This document shows positions 1-6,310 of a stretch of DNA of 13,101 bases, piece by piece; positions within the stretch are counted from its first letter, which is position 1, and each line of letters starts with the position of its first letter. A model generated the notes under the pieces. The model was not told the DNA's origin, made no database searches, and saw only the letters and a list, made by a program, of their open reading frames with translations. The translations under genes were made by a program, and so were the position numbers. The stretch comes from Alphaproteobacteria bacterium (lineage in GTDB: Bacteria > Pseudomonadota > Alphaproteobacteria > UBA3830). The stretch is from NCBI GenBank assembly GCA_025998735.1, contig BNWJ01000028.1, positions 1 to 13,101 on the forward strand, read 5' to 3'.

Positions 1-110
1 TTTGCCTACGCTTAGTACTGGCGTCACCGCTTCGTACCCAAGGCTAACTACAGGCTGTTGGTTAGACTCTGCCTGGCCGGTCTATCTCCGACTGTATTCC
101 AAAAGCTTCA
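1..110 (-). mobile_element. Possible group II intron domain I fragment, running off the left edge
   Basis: Read on the minus strand, this stretch contains AGTTAGCC, a GGG, and then a hairpin GTAC-gaa-GCG-GTGA-CGC-ca-GTAC with a GTGA tetraloop followed by TAAGC. From memory, bacterial group II introns carry a similar order in domain I: an AGTTAGC block, a GTGA-capped stem and then CTGAAGG. It lies just downstream of the secreted protein gene ending at 264 and on the same strand, a position such introns favour. I cannot place the 5' splice site, and the reverse transcriptase and domain V would lie outside the window. It could also be another structured RNA. Confidence 0.3.
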
Positions 111-200
111 AACTTCAGAATCTCTTCCTTCATTTGGAGTCTATGATCTGATTCACTCCTCTCATTTCCTCTCTGTTCGCCCAATCCAACTCCTCAGATT

Positions 201-221
201 GAATGTGTATATTACACATTC
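201..221. promoter_or_regulatory. Perfect 8-bp-arm palindrome
   Basis: GAATGTGT-ATATT-ACACATTC is an inverted repeat with eight perfect base pairs and a 5-base AT centre. No T-run follows on either strand, so it is not a classic intrinsic terminator. It lies 43 bases past the stop codon of the minus-strand gene at 264-2006. It may be an operator, an mRNA 3' hairpin, or part of the putative intron RNA to its left. Confidence 0.45.
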
Positions 222-263
222 GAGATGAGAAGCAGGAATTCAAGAGCATTGTTTTGCCGAATT

Positions 264-2006
264 CTAGAGCATATCAACCTGACTAGAATAATATTCATTT
301 AATTTATTATAATGCATTAGAAATTTTCCTGTACTTGAACTACTTACCGTTCCACCCCCATGATTTGTCCTATATGGTTCATGTGCTAAAAATCTAGCTA
401 TATTTTCACAGTCGTTATCCTTTATTAGAACTGGTTTTCCTCTATAATAAGATGGAAGTTGTCCTAATATTGCCAGAATTTCAGATGGAAAATCCCAAAC
501 AAGCCCGATACCAAGTGAGGAGGAGTGTTCTCCATATATCTCGTCCACATAAGGAAATACAGCCGAAGGTAGAGAACCTTTACATCGTAAGATAAATGGT
601 TTGGGAGGCATTATAATACTTAAATTACCCTGCGCAACATGACACAGCTCGTGAGTATAATTGATAACAAATGCTCTTGCATCGCTTTGCAATTGTTCTG
701 TGCGCCCTGCTAACTCTTCCGATGTAGGAATAGTAGCGGAATTACAACATTCTGCTATGTCCGCTTCAAGTTGAGCCTTTTGTGCTTTATATCCAGCTTT
801 AAACTTGGCTTTTTGTAGTTCTTGGTCCGCTGCATAAAGAACTTCATTAGCGGCCTTTCTTGCATCTGCCCCATATTCTTCTGCAAAAAAGGCTTTTCTC
901 GCATCATCATATTTTGCTTGCAAGTCTTTTATACTATCACCTCTTTCGTCTTCTGGGGGAAGAGTGCCATACTCTGCCATTTGCGCCTCAAGACGAGCCA
1001 TACTTTCTTCGAAGGTAGTCTTCGCTTCTTGGTTGTCCTTTTCATTTTCAGCCTTAAGACTGGCTACTTGTTCGTCTACTCCGAGCTTCTCCCAGTTTTC
1101 AAGATCTATTATCGGCCTCATATCTACAAAAATAGCAGAACCACTTGCGCTTAATTTTGCGCTATCGCCCCCGCCACCTCGTATTGCAACGGACACTCTT
1201 TCAGAAAGTAGCTCATGCATTAGGATCTTTGTCAGGAGTAACTTTTTAAATATATTCTGAATTACTGGATTGGTATATTTCGGATCCAATATTTTGTTCA
1301 AGAATCCGGTATTATACTCATCTGAAAAAATTGCACTATCGTTTACAGCTCGCAGCAAAGTTCGAGGATCTGTAATGCTAGCAATTCTATTAACTTCCGC
1401 TTTAATCGTGCTCCATTTTGCATCATCCTGCTTCCGCATTATTGCAGCAAGCAAATTATCGTACGATATATCAAAAACGTAATGCCCTCCATCACTACTA
1501 GGACTCATAACTCCAATTTGCTCCAGAAAATAAAGAGCATTAGTGTGAGACACGCACAGGCCCACAGTGACAGCTAATTTTTCAAGCACATCCAGGATTT
1601 TGTCTGCACCATAAGTTTCTTTCCATTGCAATAGCATTTTGTCATCAATAGGAGGGACATTATCTACAGCAGCAGCAGCGGTAGCAGCGGTAGCAGACGG
1701 ACCACCTTCTACACTATCAAAATACAATTTAAAATCATCAATTCCACCGGCAATTTGTTGCCAAACTTCCGGAGAATCAGCTACGCCCGTCTTGCTGAAA
1801 ATTTGCTGGACAAGTTGGTCCGCAATCAGTTCCAGGCTTTGTTCGGTCTCAGTCGTAGCCAATTCATCAAAATTTTCAAGCAACCACGCGTTTACGAAAC
1901 TACGGGCGATTTGCTGTTGCGTAACATCCGTTGCTGCAATAAGATGATCACAGCTCATCCCACTGCATAAAACAGTGAGACATAATGCTAATATTGAACG
2001 CTCCAT
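264..2006 (-). CDS. Secreted coiled-coil protein with C-terminal HExxH metalloprotease (M91-like) signature
   Basis: The 580-residue protein begins with a signal peptide (about residues 1-25, hydrophobic core then an LIAA site). A cysteine at 19 is a poor lipobox. Residues 104-113 are a low-complexity Ala/Thr tract encoded by imperfect GCN repeats. Roughly 305-440 is Glu/Lys/Ala-rich and probably coiled coil. The C-terminus carries HELCH (H452, E453, H456), a possible third zinc ligand E509 in PSEIL, and C533-E534-x11-R546-x2-H549. This spacing recurs exactly in the protein at 4135-5250 and, as I recall it, resembles the SEN-x-R motif of M91/NleD-type effector proteases. The ATG start has an AAGGGG Shine-Dalgarno sequence and a promoter-like sequence at 2021-2048. 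The most likely role is a zinc protease exported toward a host or neighbouring cell. The substrate is unknown and the family assignment is inference. Confidence 0.8.
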   Translation of the reverse strand: MERSILALCLTVLCSGMSCDHLIAATDVTQQQIARSFVNAWLLENFDELATTETEQSLELIADQLVQQIFSKTGVADSPEVWQQIAGGIDDFKLYFDSVEGGPSATAATAAAAVDNVPPIDDKMLLQWKETYGADKILDVLEKLAVTVGLCVSHTNALYFLEQIGVMSPSSDGGHYVFDISYDNLLAAIMRKQDDAKWSTIKAEVNRIASITDPRTLLRAVNDSAIFSDEYNTGFLNKILDPKYTNPVIQNIFKKLLLTKILMHELLSERVSVAIRGGGGDSAKLSASGSAIFVDMRPIIDLENWEKLGVDEQVASLKAENEKDNQEAKTTFEESMARLEAQMAEYGTLPPEDERGDSIKDLQAKYDDARKAFFAEEYGADARKAANEVLYAADQELQKAKFKAGYKAQKAQLEADIAECCNSATIPTSEELAGRTEQLQSDARAFVINYTHELCHVAQGNLSIIMPPKPFILRCKGSLPSAVFPYVDEIYGEHSSSLGIGLVWDFPSEILAILGQLPSYYRGKPVLIKDNDCENIARFLAHEPYRTNHGGGTVSSSSTGKFLMHYNKLNEYYSSQVDML

Positions 2007-2020
2007 TTGGATACCCCTTG

Positions 2021-2048
2021 TTTATAACCATAATCAGATTACTCTGAA
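2021..2048 (-). promoter_or_regulatory. Probable sigma70-type promoter for the secreted HExxH gene
   Basis: On the minus strand TTCAGA (4/6 of the -35 consensus) is followed by a 16-base spacer and TATAAA (5/6 of the -10). The -10 box lies about 15 bases before the ATG at 2006, so the leader would be very short but still includes the AAGGGG ribosome site. Confidence 0.4.
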
Positions 2049-2096
2049 CTAGTTGCTAAAAAGTTAAAATTAGAAAAATTATTTTTGATAAAAATA

Positions 2097-2163
2097 GACC
2101 TGTTGCATAGGCCAATTTGGGGCTCTGATAATCAAGGGTTCCCGGCGGCTTTTGCAACAGATC
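2097..2163. mobile_element. 67-bp miniature inverted-repeat element flanked by TA
   Basis: The element begins GACCTGTTGCA and ends TGCAACAGATC, inverted repeats matching at 10 of 11 positions, and is flanked on both sides by TA (2095-2096 and 2164-2165), which fits a TA target duplication. The ends match those of the larger elements at 5505 and 12633. The interior (TTTGG..CTGATA..CA..GG.TCC..GG.TT) aligns with the small element at 12509-12574. It lies between divergent genes, upstream of the extended -10 promoter at 2212. It has no coding capacity and would need a transposase in trans. Confidence 0.75.
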
Positions 2164-2211
2164 TAATACAGATCGCGTTATTTGACATGGTTCCTGGAAG
2201 CGGCAGCAGTC

Positions 2212-2220
2212 TGTTATAAT
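2212..2220 (+). promoter_or_regulatory. Extended -10 promoter element for carD-MFS
   Basis: TGTTATAAT gives a TGn extension plus a perfect TATAAT. No good -35 box lies at normal distance; a perfect TTGACA at 2182-2187 is 27 bases away, too far for ordinary sigma70 spacing. Transcription from here would give a leader of about 80 bases before the carD ATG. A second, weaker candidate is TTTTCA (2253-2258) with TAATAT (2275-2280), 16-base spacer. Confidence 0.45.
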
Positions 2221-2307
2221 GTCGAGTGTTTAATATGAAATTGAGTATTTCCTTTTCAAAAGATAAAAAAGTGTTAATATAACAGATAATAGATTGGGGA
2301 GAAAGAG

Positions 2308-2799
2308 ATGGAAAGCAATGAATTTGAAGAGGGACAGTTTGTTGTATATCCCGCTCATGGTGTTGGCATAATAAATGGAATAGAGACGCAAAACATTTCT
2401 GGCACAGAGTTGAAGGTCATGGTGATTTCTTTCGATAAGGATAAGATGGTGGTACGTCTTCCTCTTAACAACTCTACGGCAAAGAAGGTTAGGAAGTTAT
2501 GCAGCAAAAAAGAAATGGAAGAAGCAATTGAATGTCTGCGTACTCCCATAAGAGCGAAAAAAATGATGTGGAGTCGGCGCGCTCAGGAATATGAATCGAA
2601 AATCAATTCAGGCAATCCTATTTCCATAGCGCAAGTTGTGAGGGATCTGCATAGATCAGCTTCGCAGCCGGAGCATTCCTACAGTGAGCGCCAAATATAT
2701 CAGGAAGCTCTTTGTCGGCTAATGAGAGAATACGCTGCCGTTGAACAAATCGATGAAAAGCAAGCTATGGAAAATATAGAAAAGGCTCTGGCGGCCTGA
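2308..2799 (+). CDS. carD: CarD family RNA polymerase-binding transcriptional regulator
   Basis: The 163-residue protein has the CarD/CdnL architecture. An N-terminal Tudor-like RNA polymerase beta-subunit binding domain (about 5-60) opens with VVYPAHGVG, the hallmark of the family. An alpha-helical DNA-contacting domain (about 65-160) follows, with W88 in KKMMWSRR at the place of the conserved tryptophan that wedges into the upstream edge of the -10 region in characterised CarD proteins. Such proteins stabilise promoter open complexes, often at rRNA and growth genes. Length is normal for alphaproteobacteria. GGGGAGAAAGAG is a strong ribosome site directly before the ATG. The stop codon overlaps the next start as TGATG, so the MFS gene is probably translationally coupled; there is no evident functional link between the two. 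Confidence 0.93.
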   Translation: MESNEFEEGQFVVYPAHGVGIINGIETQNISGTELKVMVISFDKDKMVVRLPLNNSTAKKVRKLCSKKEMEEAIECLRTPIRAKKMMWSRRAQEYESKINSGNPISIAQVVRDLHRSASQPEHSYSERQIYQEALCRLMREYAAVEQIDEKQAMENIEKALAA

Positions 2800-4034
2800 T
2801 GGATCTGCCGTCTCTTCGCAAAATCCCAAAGCGAATCCTGCTGGTGGCGTTTTATGGGTTTCTGCTGAGCATTTCCACCCAAATGCTGTATTCGCATCTA
2901 GCGTTGTTTCTGAAGTTCGATCTTAATGTTACGGAATCTCAAATAGGATGGATTGACGGGTTCGTCGAGTTTCTGTCCTACATGATCCGGATATTTTCAG
3001 GAATGATCAGCGATTGCATATGCAATAGAAAGCTTTTTCTGATGATTGGATGTGCCGTCGCCTGTCTCGTAAAGCCAGTTTTTTCGTTTGCAAATTCCGT
3101 GGCTGGAGTTTTGGCAGCGGAAATATTGGAACGCATAGGAAACGGCATTCAGGCGAGTCCGCGGGATGCACTTCTGGCAGATCTGAGTGATAAGGATAGA
3201 CTCGGAGAATCGTTTGGATTCGCCAAATCAATGAAAACCATGGGGGCTCTTGTGGGAGCGCCAATTGCTCTGGCCATTATGTATTTTTCCAATGGAAATT
3301 ACGCCGTTCTTTTTGCTGCAGCTTCGATTCCAGCATTAATTGCATTCTTCTTCCTTGCAAAGATAAACATGCAAGGTAGCAAAGCTATCCGCATTCCCAA
3401 TTTAATAAAGAAATTCGAGAACCCATTTAAGAAGAAATATCTAAAATCATTGAACTTGCAGTTTGTTACACTGATGATATTCGCGTTTTTCTGTGAACTG
3501 GGTCATTTTGGAGAGGCGCTCATGACCATAGGAGCCAGCAGGATCGTCTCTCCGTCGTTTGCCGGAATAACATCTGCATTCATGGGAATCGGTCAAATAA
3601 TCTTCTCCTATCCGATTGGTTGGCTGTCAGATAGACACGGAAAGCTCTTTTTAATAAGGATCTGCCTTTTTTTGGCCGGTATTTCTTATGCATTGATTGC
3701 AACTTCAAATAATGGCTTTGTTTATTTCTTCTCAGTTGCAGTGTTGTGCGGACAACATGCATCAATCCAAGCGATTTTTCTATCCATGATAAGTGAACGC
3801 ATAAATCCAAGATTGCGAGGAACGGCAATAGGGATATTCTATTGCACCATCGGATTATCCTACATGCTATCCTCTGAGATTTGTGGATTAATATGCGAAA
3901 ATTTCGGATATGAAACGGCATTTTTGTATAGCTCGATGGTGTGCGTTTTATGTCTATTCGCTGGTTTTTCGAAAAGATTCTTTGGAAAACTACAAACCAC
4001 TGGGGTGGTAAGTGTTATTTTAGAATTGAACTAA
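2799..4034 (+). CDS. Major facilitator superfamily transporter
   Basis: A 411-residue, strongly hydrophobic protein with the pattern of twelve membrane spans expected for an MFS permease of the inner membrane. The loop between spans 2 and 3 carries the motif-A-like G68-MISD-CICNRK (to K78). Residues 111-128, ERIGNGIQASPRDALLAD, resemble the DRxGKGIRxxPRDAL block seen in one branch of the superfamily. Substrate cannot be told from sequence; drug efflux or small-metabolite exchange are both possible. It starts one base inside the carD stop codon and has no separate ribosome site. The last ~15 residues, after FFGKL, look atypical and are encoded by a 23-bp repeat (3990-4012) running up to an inverted-repeat element that supplies the stop codon, so the native C-terminus may have been replaced. 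Confidence 0.9.
   Translation: MDLPSLRKIPKRILLVAFYGFLLSISTQMLYSHLALFLKFDLNVTESQIGWIDGFVEFLSYMIRIFSGMISDCICNRKLFLMIGCAVACLVKPVFSFANSVAGVLAAEILERIGNGIQASPRDALLADLSDKDRLGESFGFAKSMKTMGALVGAPIALAIMYFSNGNYAVLFAAASIPALIAFFFLAKINMQGSKAIRIPNLIKKFENPFKKKYLKSLNLQFVTLMIFAFFCELGHFGEALMTIGASRIVSPSFAGITSAFMGIGQIIFSYPIGWLSDRHGKLFLIRICLFLAGISYALIATSNNGFVYFFSVAVLCGQHASIQAIFLSMISERINPRLRGTAIGIFYCTIGLSYMLSSEICGLICENFGYETAFLYSSMVCVLCLFAGFSKRFFGKLQTTGVVSVILELN
3990..4012. repeat. 23-bp dispersed repeat, copy 1
   Basis: The sequence CTACAAACCA followed by CTGGGGTGGTAAG is found again at 10951-10973 with only three differences, all transitions (20 of 23 identical). Here it encodes the tail of the MFS transporter; the other copy lies in non-coding DNA. 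It also contains ACCAC-TGGG-GTGGT, a short hairpin. It may be the border of an unrecognised element. Confidence 0.5.
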
Positions 4035-4139
4035 GAAATTGTTACTGAATAACATGGATAGATGATGTTGTGGATGAAACTACGGCACTTCATCTGTACG
4101 CAAGCGATGTGTCCAGTTTATTTGGTAACAATTCTTAAG
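4031..4139. repeat. Imperfect long inverted repeat between convergent genes
   Basis: The left arm CTAAGAAATTGTTACTGAATAA and the reverse complement of the right arm (TTATTTGG to CTTAAG) pair at about 19 of 23 positions with two single-base gaps; the core AATTGTTAC/GTAACAATT is perfect. The stop codon of the MFS gene (4032-4034) and that of the protease (4135-4137) both lie in the terminal arms. It could be a miniature mobile element that landed between the genes or a bidirectional transcription-ending structure, although neither arm has a T-run. Confidence 0.5.
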
Positions 4140-5250
4140 GTTTCGGTGTCGCTTTCTCTTCCTTGACCTTAAACTCTGCATCTCCAAACCTAGGAAGAAC
4201 ATTGTTTTGAAAGAATTTCAGCAATGAGGAATCACGATAGTTTACGATAAAATCCCTTTCGTCTGGAAATTTCCTGCGAAACATAAGATGACTTGCCCTT
4301 ATATAGCCATGACGTTCATACGTATAGTTTGCTTCACAAAGATTATCCAGAACCAGCTCTCCGTATTCCTCTCTCAATCCATACATTGTATAATACTCCT
4401 CATCATTTGAGAAATATTTTGCAATTTCATCTGGACGCCACCCAAGAAAAATGTTCGATCTGTAATTGTGTAATCGTCTGAGAATGCAGCTCATGGATCT
4501 ACCGCGCCTCTCGTATTCGCGGAAATCCGAAACCTGATGATACCAATGAAGCATTTCATGGAAGACAGTCGCCCCAAACAGCATTTTGTATTTTTTGCAG
4601 TCCAGAGCGGACAAAATCTTTTGGTTCATGATTCTAAGATTTATAACATGCTCCAAACCAGTATATGAAACATGGCTAGCCTCTCCGTGCGTGAGCAGAA
4701 ACACCGCTTTCGAAGGTATATATCGTGAAATCTTGTATTTTGTGATTAGCGAACGAACCAATCGACAGAACAATGGTGAATCCGTCATCAGATAGATTAT
4801 CTGGGAGATGTCATATTGCCTGAAATTCTCGATCTTGGCTGACTTGAGATGTATTCCACCGGCGTGACTGCTTATTTTTAACACGACTCCATCACTCATG
4901 GCTAAAAAGTATTCCACACAATCTACGCATGTTTTCATGAATTTATCCACCAATGCTCTTCTATTTTGCTCCAGCGTTTTTAATGGATTCCAGGTGTTTT
5001 TGTGATAATATTCCATTTCTTCTTTGTTCAAAAAAGAGGCTTCTTTTATTTTTAATGGAAGAACATGATCTCCGATGGGGACTGCAATTTCAGCGGATTC
5101 ATTGATATCTTCGTCGAGTTTTCGCGAATCAATTGGGAAAAGATCCAGTGGAATATCTTTGGATTTTTTTTCGACATCAAACATGGAACTGATAAAAAAC
5201 CCAATGGCACAGATAAAAATCAGAATTTCTTCAATATGTCTTTTGGCCAT
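4135..5250 (-). CDS. Secreted or membrane-anchored HExxH metalloprotease, M91/NleD-like
   Basis: A 371-residue protein from the ATG at 5250. It opens MAKRHIEEILIFICAIGFFISS, a short charged end and a hydrophobic stretch acting as signal peptide or membrane anchor. A GTG at 5307 would add 19 residues but has no ribosome site and would bury the signal, so I prefer the ATG. The catalytic-type motif is HEMLH (H231, E232, H235). Then come acidic residues E284-E285 ahead of YYTMYG and C305-E306-x11-R318-x2-H321. In the M91 effector proteases as I recall them, a HExxH, an EE-x-TxG block and an EN-x-R-x2-Y block follow each other in this order. The first protein of the window (264-2006) shares HExxH and the C-E-x11-R-x2-H spacing. 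The C-terminus is lysine-rich. Likely role: zinc protease acting outside the cytoplasm, substrate unknown. Confidence 0.82.
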   Translation of the reverse strand: MAKRHIEEILIFICAIGFFISSMFDVEKKSKDIPLDLFPIDSRKLDEDINESAEIAVPIGDHVLPLKIKEASFLNKEEMEYYHKNTWNPLKTLEQNRRALVDKFMKTCVDCVEYFLAMSDGVVLKISSHAGGIHLKSAKIENFRQYDISQIIYLMTDSPLFCRLVRSLITKYKISRYIPSKAVFLLTHGEASHVSYTGLEHVINLRIMNQKILSALDCKKYKMLFGATVFHEMLHWYHQVSDFREYERRGRSMSCILRRLHNYRSNIFLGWRPDEIAKYFSNDEEYYTMYGLREEYGELVLDNLCEANYTYERHGYIRASHLMFRRKFPDERDFIVNYRDSSLLKFFQNNVLPRFGDAEFKVKEEKATPKP

Positions 5251-5504
5251 AACGGTGTTTTTGCCTTCAAATAACGCAATTCTTTTATATGACACCAAGC
5301 GTAGCACAAAATGCTAGATAAAACAACTAATATTTTTATCATCTTCTTTGGTTACCTAAAATATAAACTTTAGATAGCCTGCTCCTCTACTTCTGTTGAC
5401 AAGGATGTCGTTACGATATTCTTTGATCTGCCGGAGTTTTTACGCGAAAAATCGATTGTTTGAGACTTTTTGGTCTTTTTTTCCAACAGAGCGCGAAATT
5501 ATTA
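5251..5504. other. Intergenic region without a gene
   Basis: I see no coding sequence here. A CATATAAAA box on the minus strand near 5285-5295 could be the -10 of the protease gene. A TTGACA at 5396-5401 has only a TATTCT at a short 15-base spacing. AGAC-tttttg-GTCT followed by seven Ts (5463-5482) is a weak, 4-bp terminator-like hairpin on the plus strand. The right edge is the TA target of the 227-bp element. Confidence 0.4.
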
Positions 5505-5731
5505 GACCTGTTGCATAACCCAAACGCAGATCCAGTAATGAATTTTGATGAGGTCAGTGTAACATTATTTTGTTTCTCATGCAAGTCCAAATTCATTAGG
5601 ATCTGTGTGAAAATAACTTGAACTTTTGTCTTGCGGAAATGCTGTGATTCCATGCAACACACCTCGTTGAAAGTTCATTTTATTTTCACACGAGGCCTTA
5701 CTGGATCCGCGTTTGGGTTATGCAACAGGTC
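5505..5731. mobile_element. 227-bp internally deleted IS5-type element, TA-flanked
   Basis: Its 34-bp terminal inverted repeats starting GACCTGTTGCATAACCC match at 33 of 34 positions and are flanked by TA at 5503-5504 and 5732-5733. The left ~95 bases are nearly identical to the left part of the IS remnant at 12633 onward (compare 5513-5597 with 12763-12847), including the last codons and TGA of the transposase on the minus strand. The right part appears to be the other IS end with the transposase start. So this is an IS with most of its transposase removed, mobilisable only in trans. A second, nested inverted repeat (GTGTGAAAATAA-nn-TGAACTTT, 20 of 22) spans the centre. Confidence 0.85.
5577..5678 (-). 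pseudogene. 33-codon transposase relic inside the 227-bp element
   Basis: An open frame runs from an ATG 53 bases inside the right end (MNFQRGVLHGITAFPQ...) to ...NEFGLA and a TGA. The last six codons correspond to the tail ...NGFGLA of the IS5-type transposase fragment at 12826-12960. This fits an in-frame fusion of the transposase's first codons to its last ones by deletion, though I cannot confirm the N-terminal part without an intact copy. It is too short to catalyse transposition. Whether it is translated is unknown. Confidence 0.5.
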
Positions 5732-5776
5732 TACTGTCTGATGCAGAAAATACCCTTGGCGCAATTACATTTTTTC

Positions 5777-5805
5777 TTGACTTTTTATGCTGATGCCATT
5801 ATATG
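5777..5805 (+). promoter_or_regulatory. Probable promoter of the DUF2628-like gene
   Basis: TTGACT (5/6 of -35), a 17-base spacer, then TATATG (4/6 of -10), ending 28 bases before the ATG at 5834. It lies just outside the right end of the 227-bp element, so the insertion left the promoter intact. Confidence 0.5.
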
Positions 5806-5833
5806 TTGTTTAACCTTATAATTGAGAAAAAAA

Positions 5834-6227
5834 ATGGACGAAAATAAATTGCGCGAATTGGCGAGAGACCCGTCTGAGGATTATTATCTGGCTGCTTTCA
5901 AAAAACTCGAAGATACTGGTAAAAACACCTGGAACTGGGCTGCATTTGGTGGTGGATTTTTGTGGTTTTGCTAAAGCAGTATGTTTAAATTGGGCATCAT
6001 TTTTTGAAGGCGTTGGATGGTTTTTCTATAGAAAAATGTACTTGTATGGTTCTTTGATTTTAATTGCATATTTCATTTTAATTGCATTTTTCATTATAGG
6101 AATAATGGGAGGGCTATGTGATGTCAACAATTACGTTATCCGTGCGATCGATATGATATGCGGACTGTTGATTGCATGTAGGGCCAACCGCTTATACTAC
6201 CGTCATCTGACAAAAAACAAAGAGTGA
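5834..6227 (+). pseudogene. DUF2628-like small inner-membrane protein, frame broken by a 55-bp tandem duplication
   Basis: The ATG at 5834 (weak TTGAG ribosome site) opens a soluble head, MDENKLRELARDPSEDYY, then GKNTWNWAAFGGGFLWFC and a TAA at 5972-5974. A second frame, shifted by +1, carries LNWASFFEGVGWFFYRKMYLYG, two hydrophobic spans and a basic tail to a stop at 6225-6227. The block NWAxF...WFxYRKMY is what I associate with DUF2628 membrane proteins of unknown function. Here it occurs twice: bases 5933-5987 and 5988-6042 align without gaps at 35 of 55 positions, and 55 is not a multiple of three, which explains the frame change. In the first copy YRKMY has decayed to *SSMF. Alternatives are two short genes, with the second started from TTG 5946, or programmed frameshifting. 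No partner genes are evident. Confidence 0.6.
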
Positions 6228-6310
6228 TTTGAGTTTGTGTATAAGCTATGCAAGCACATCTCGCATACCTTTCAATTGGAGGCAAATCCATTGATGCCTG
6301 CGGTGCAACC

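Noticed and set aside
822..1260. Plus-strand open frames opposite the secreted protease gene
   Set aside because: Low-complexity antisense shadows of the coiled-coil region, no ribosome sites.
5396..5482. Small RNA with TTGACA promoter and GAGAC-GTCT-T7 terminator
   Set aside because: The -10 candidate is at a 15-base spacing and the terminator stem is only four pairs; the RNA would be about 50 bases. Not enough to call.
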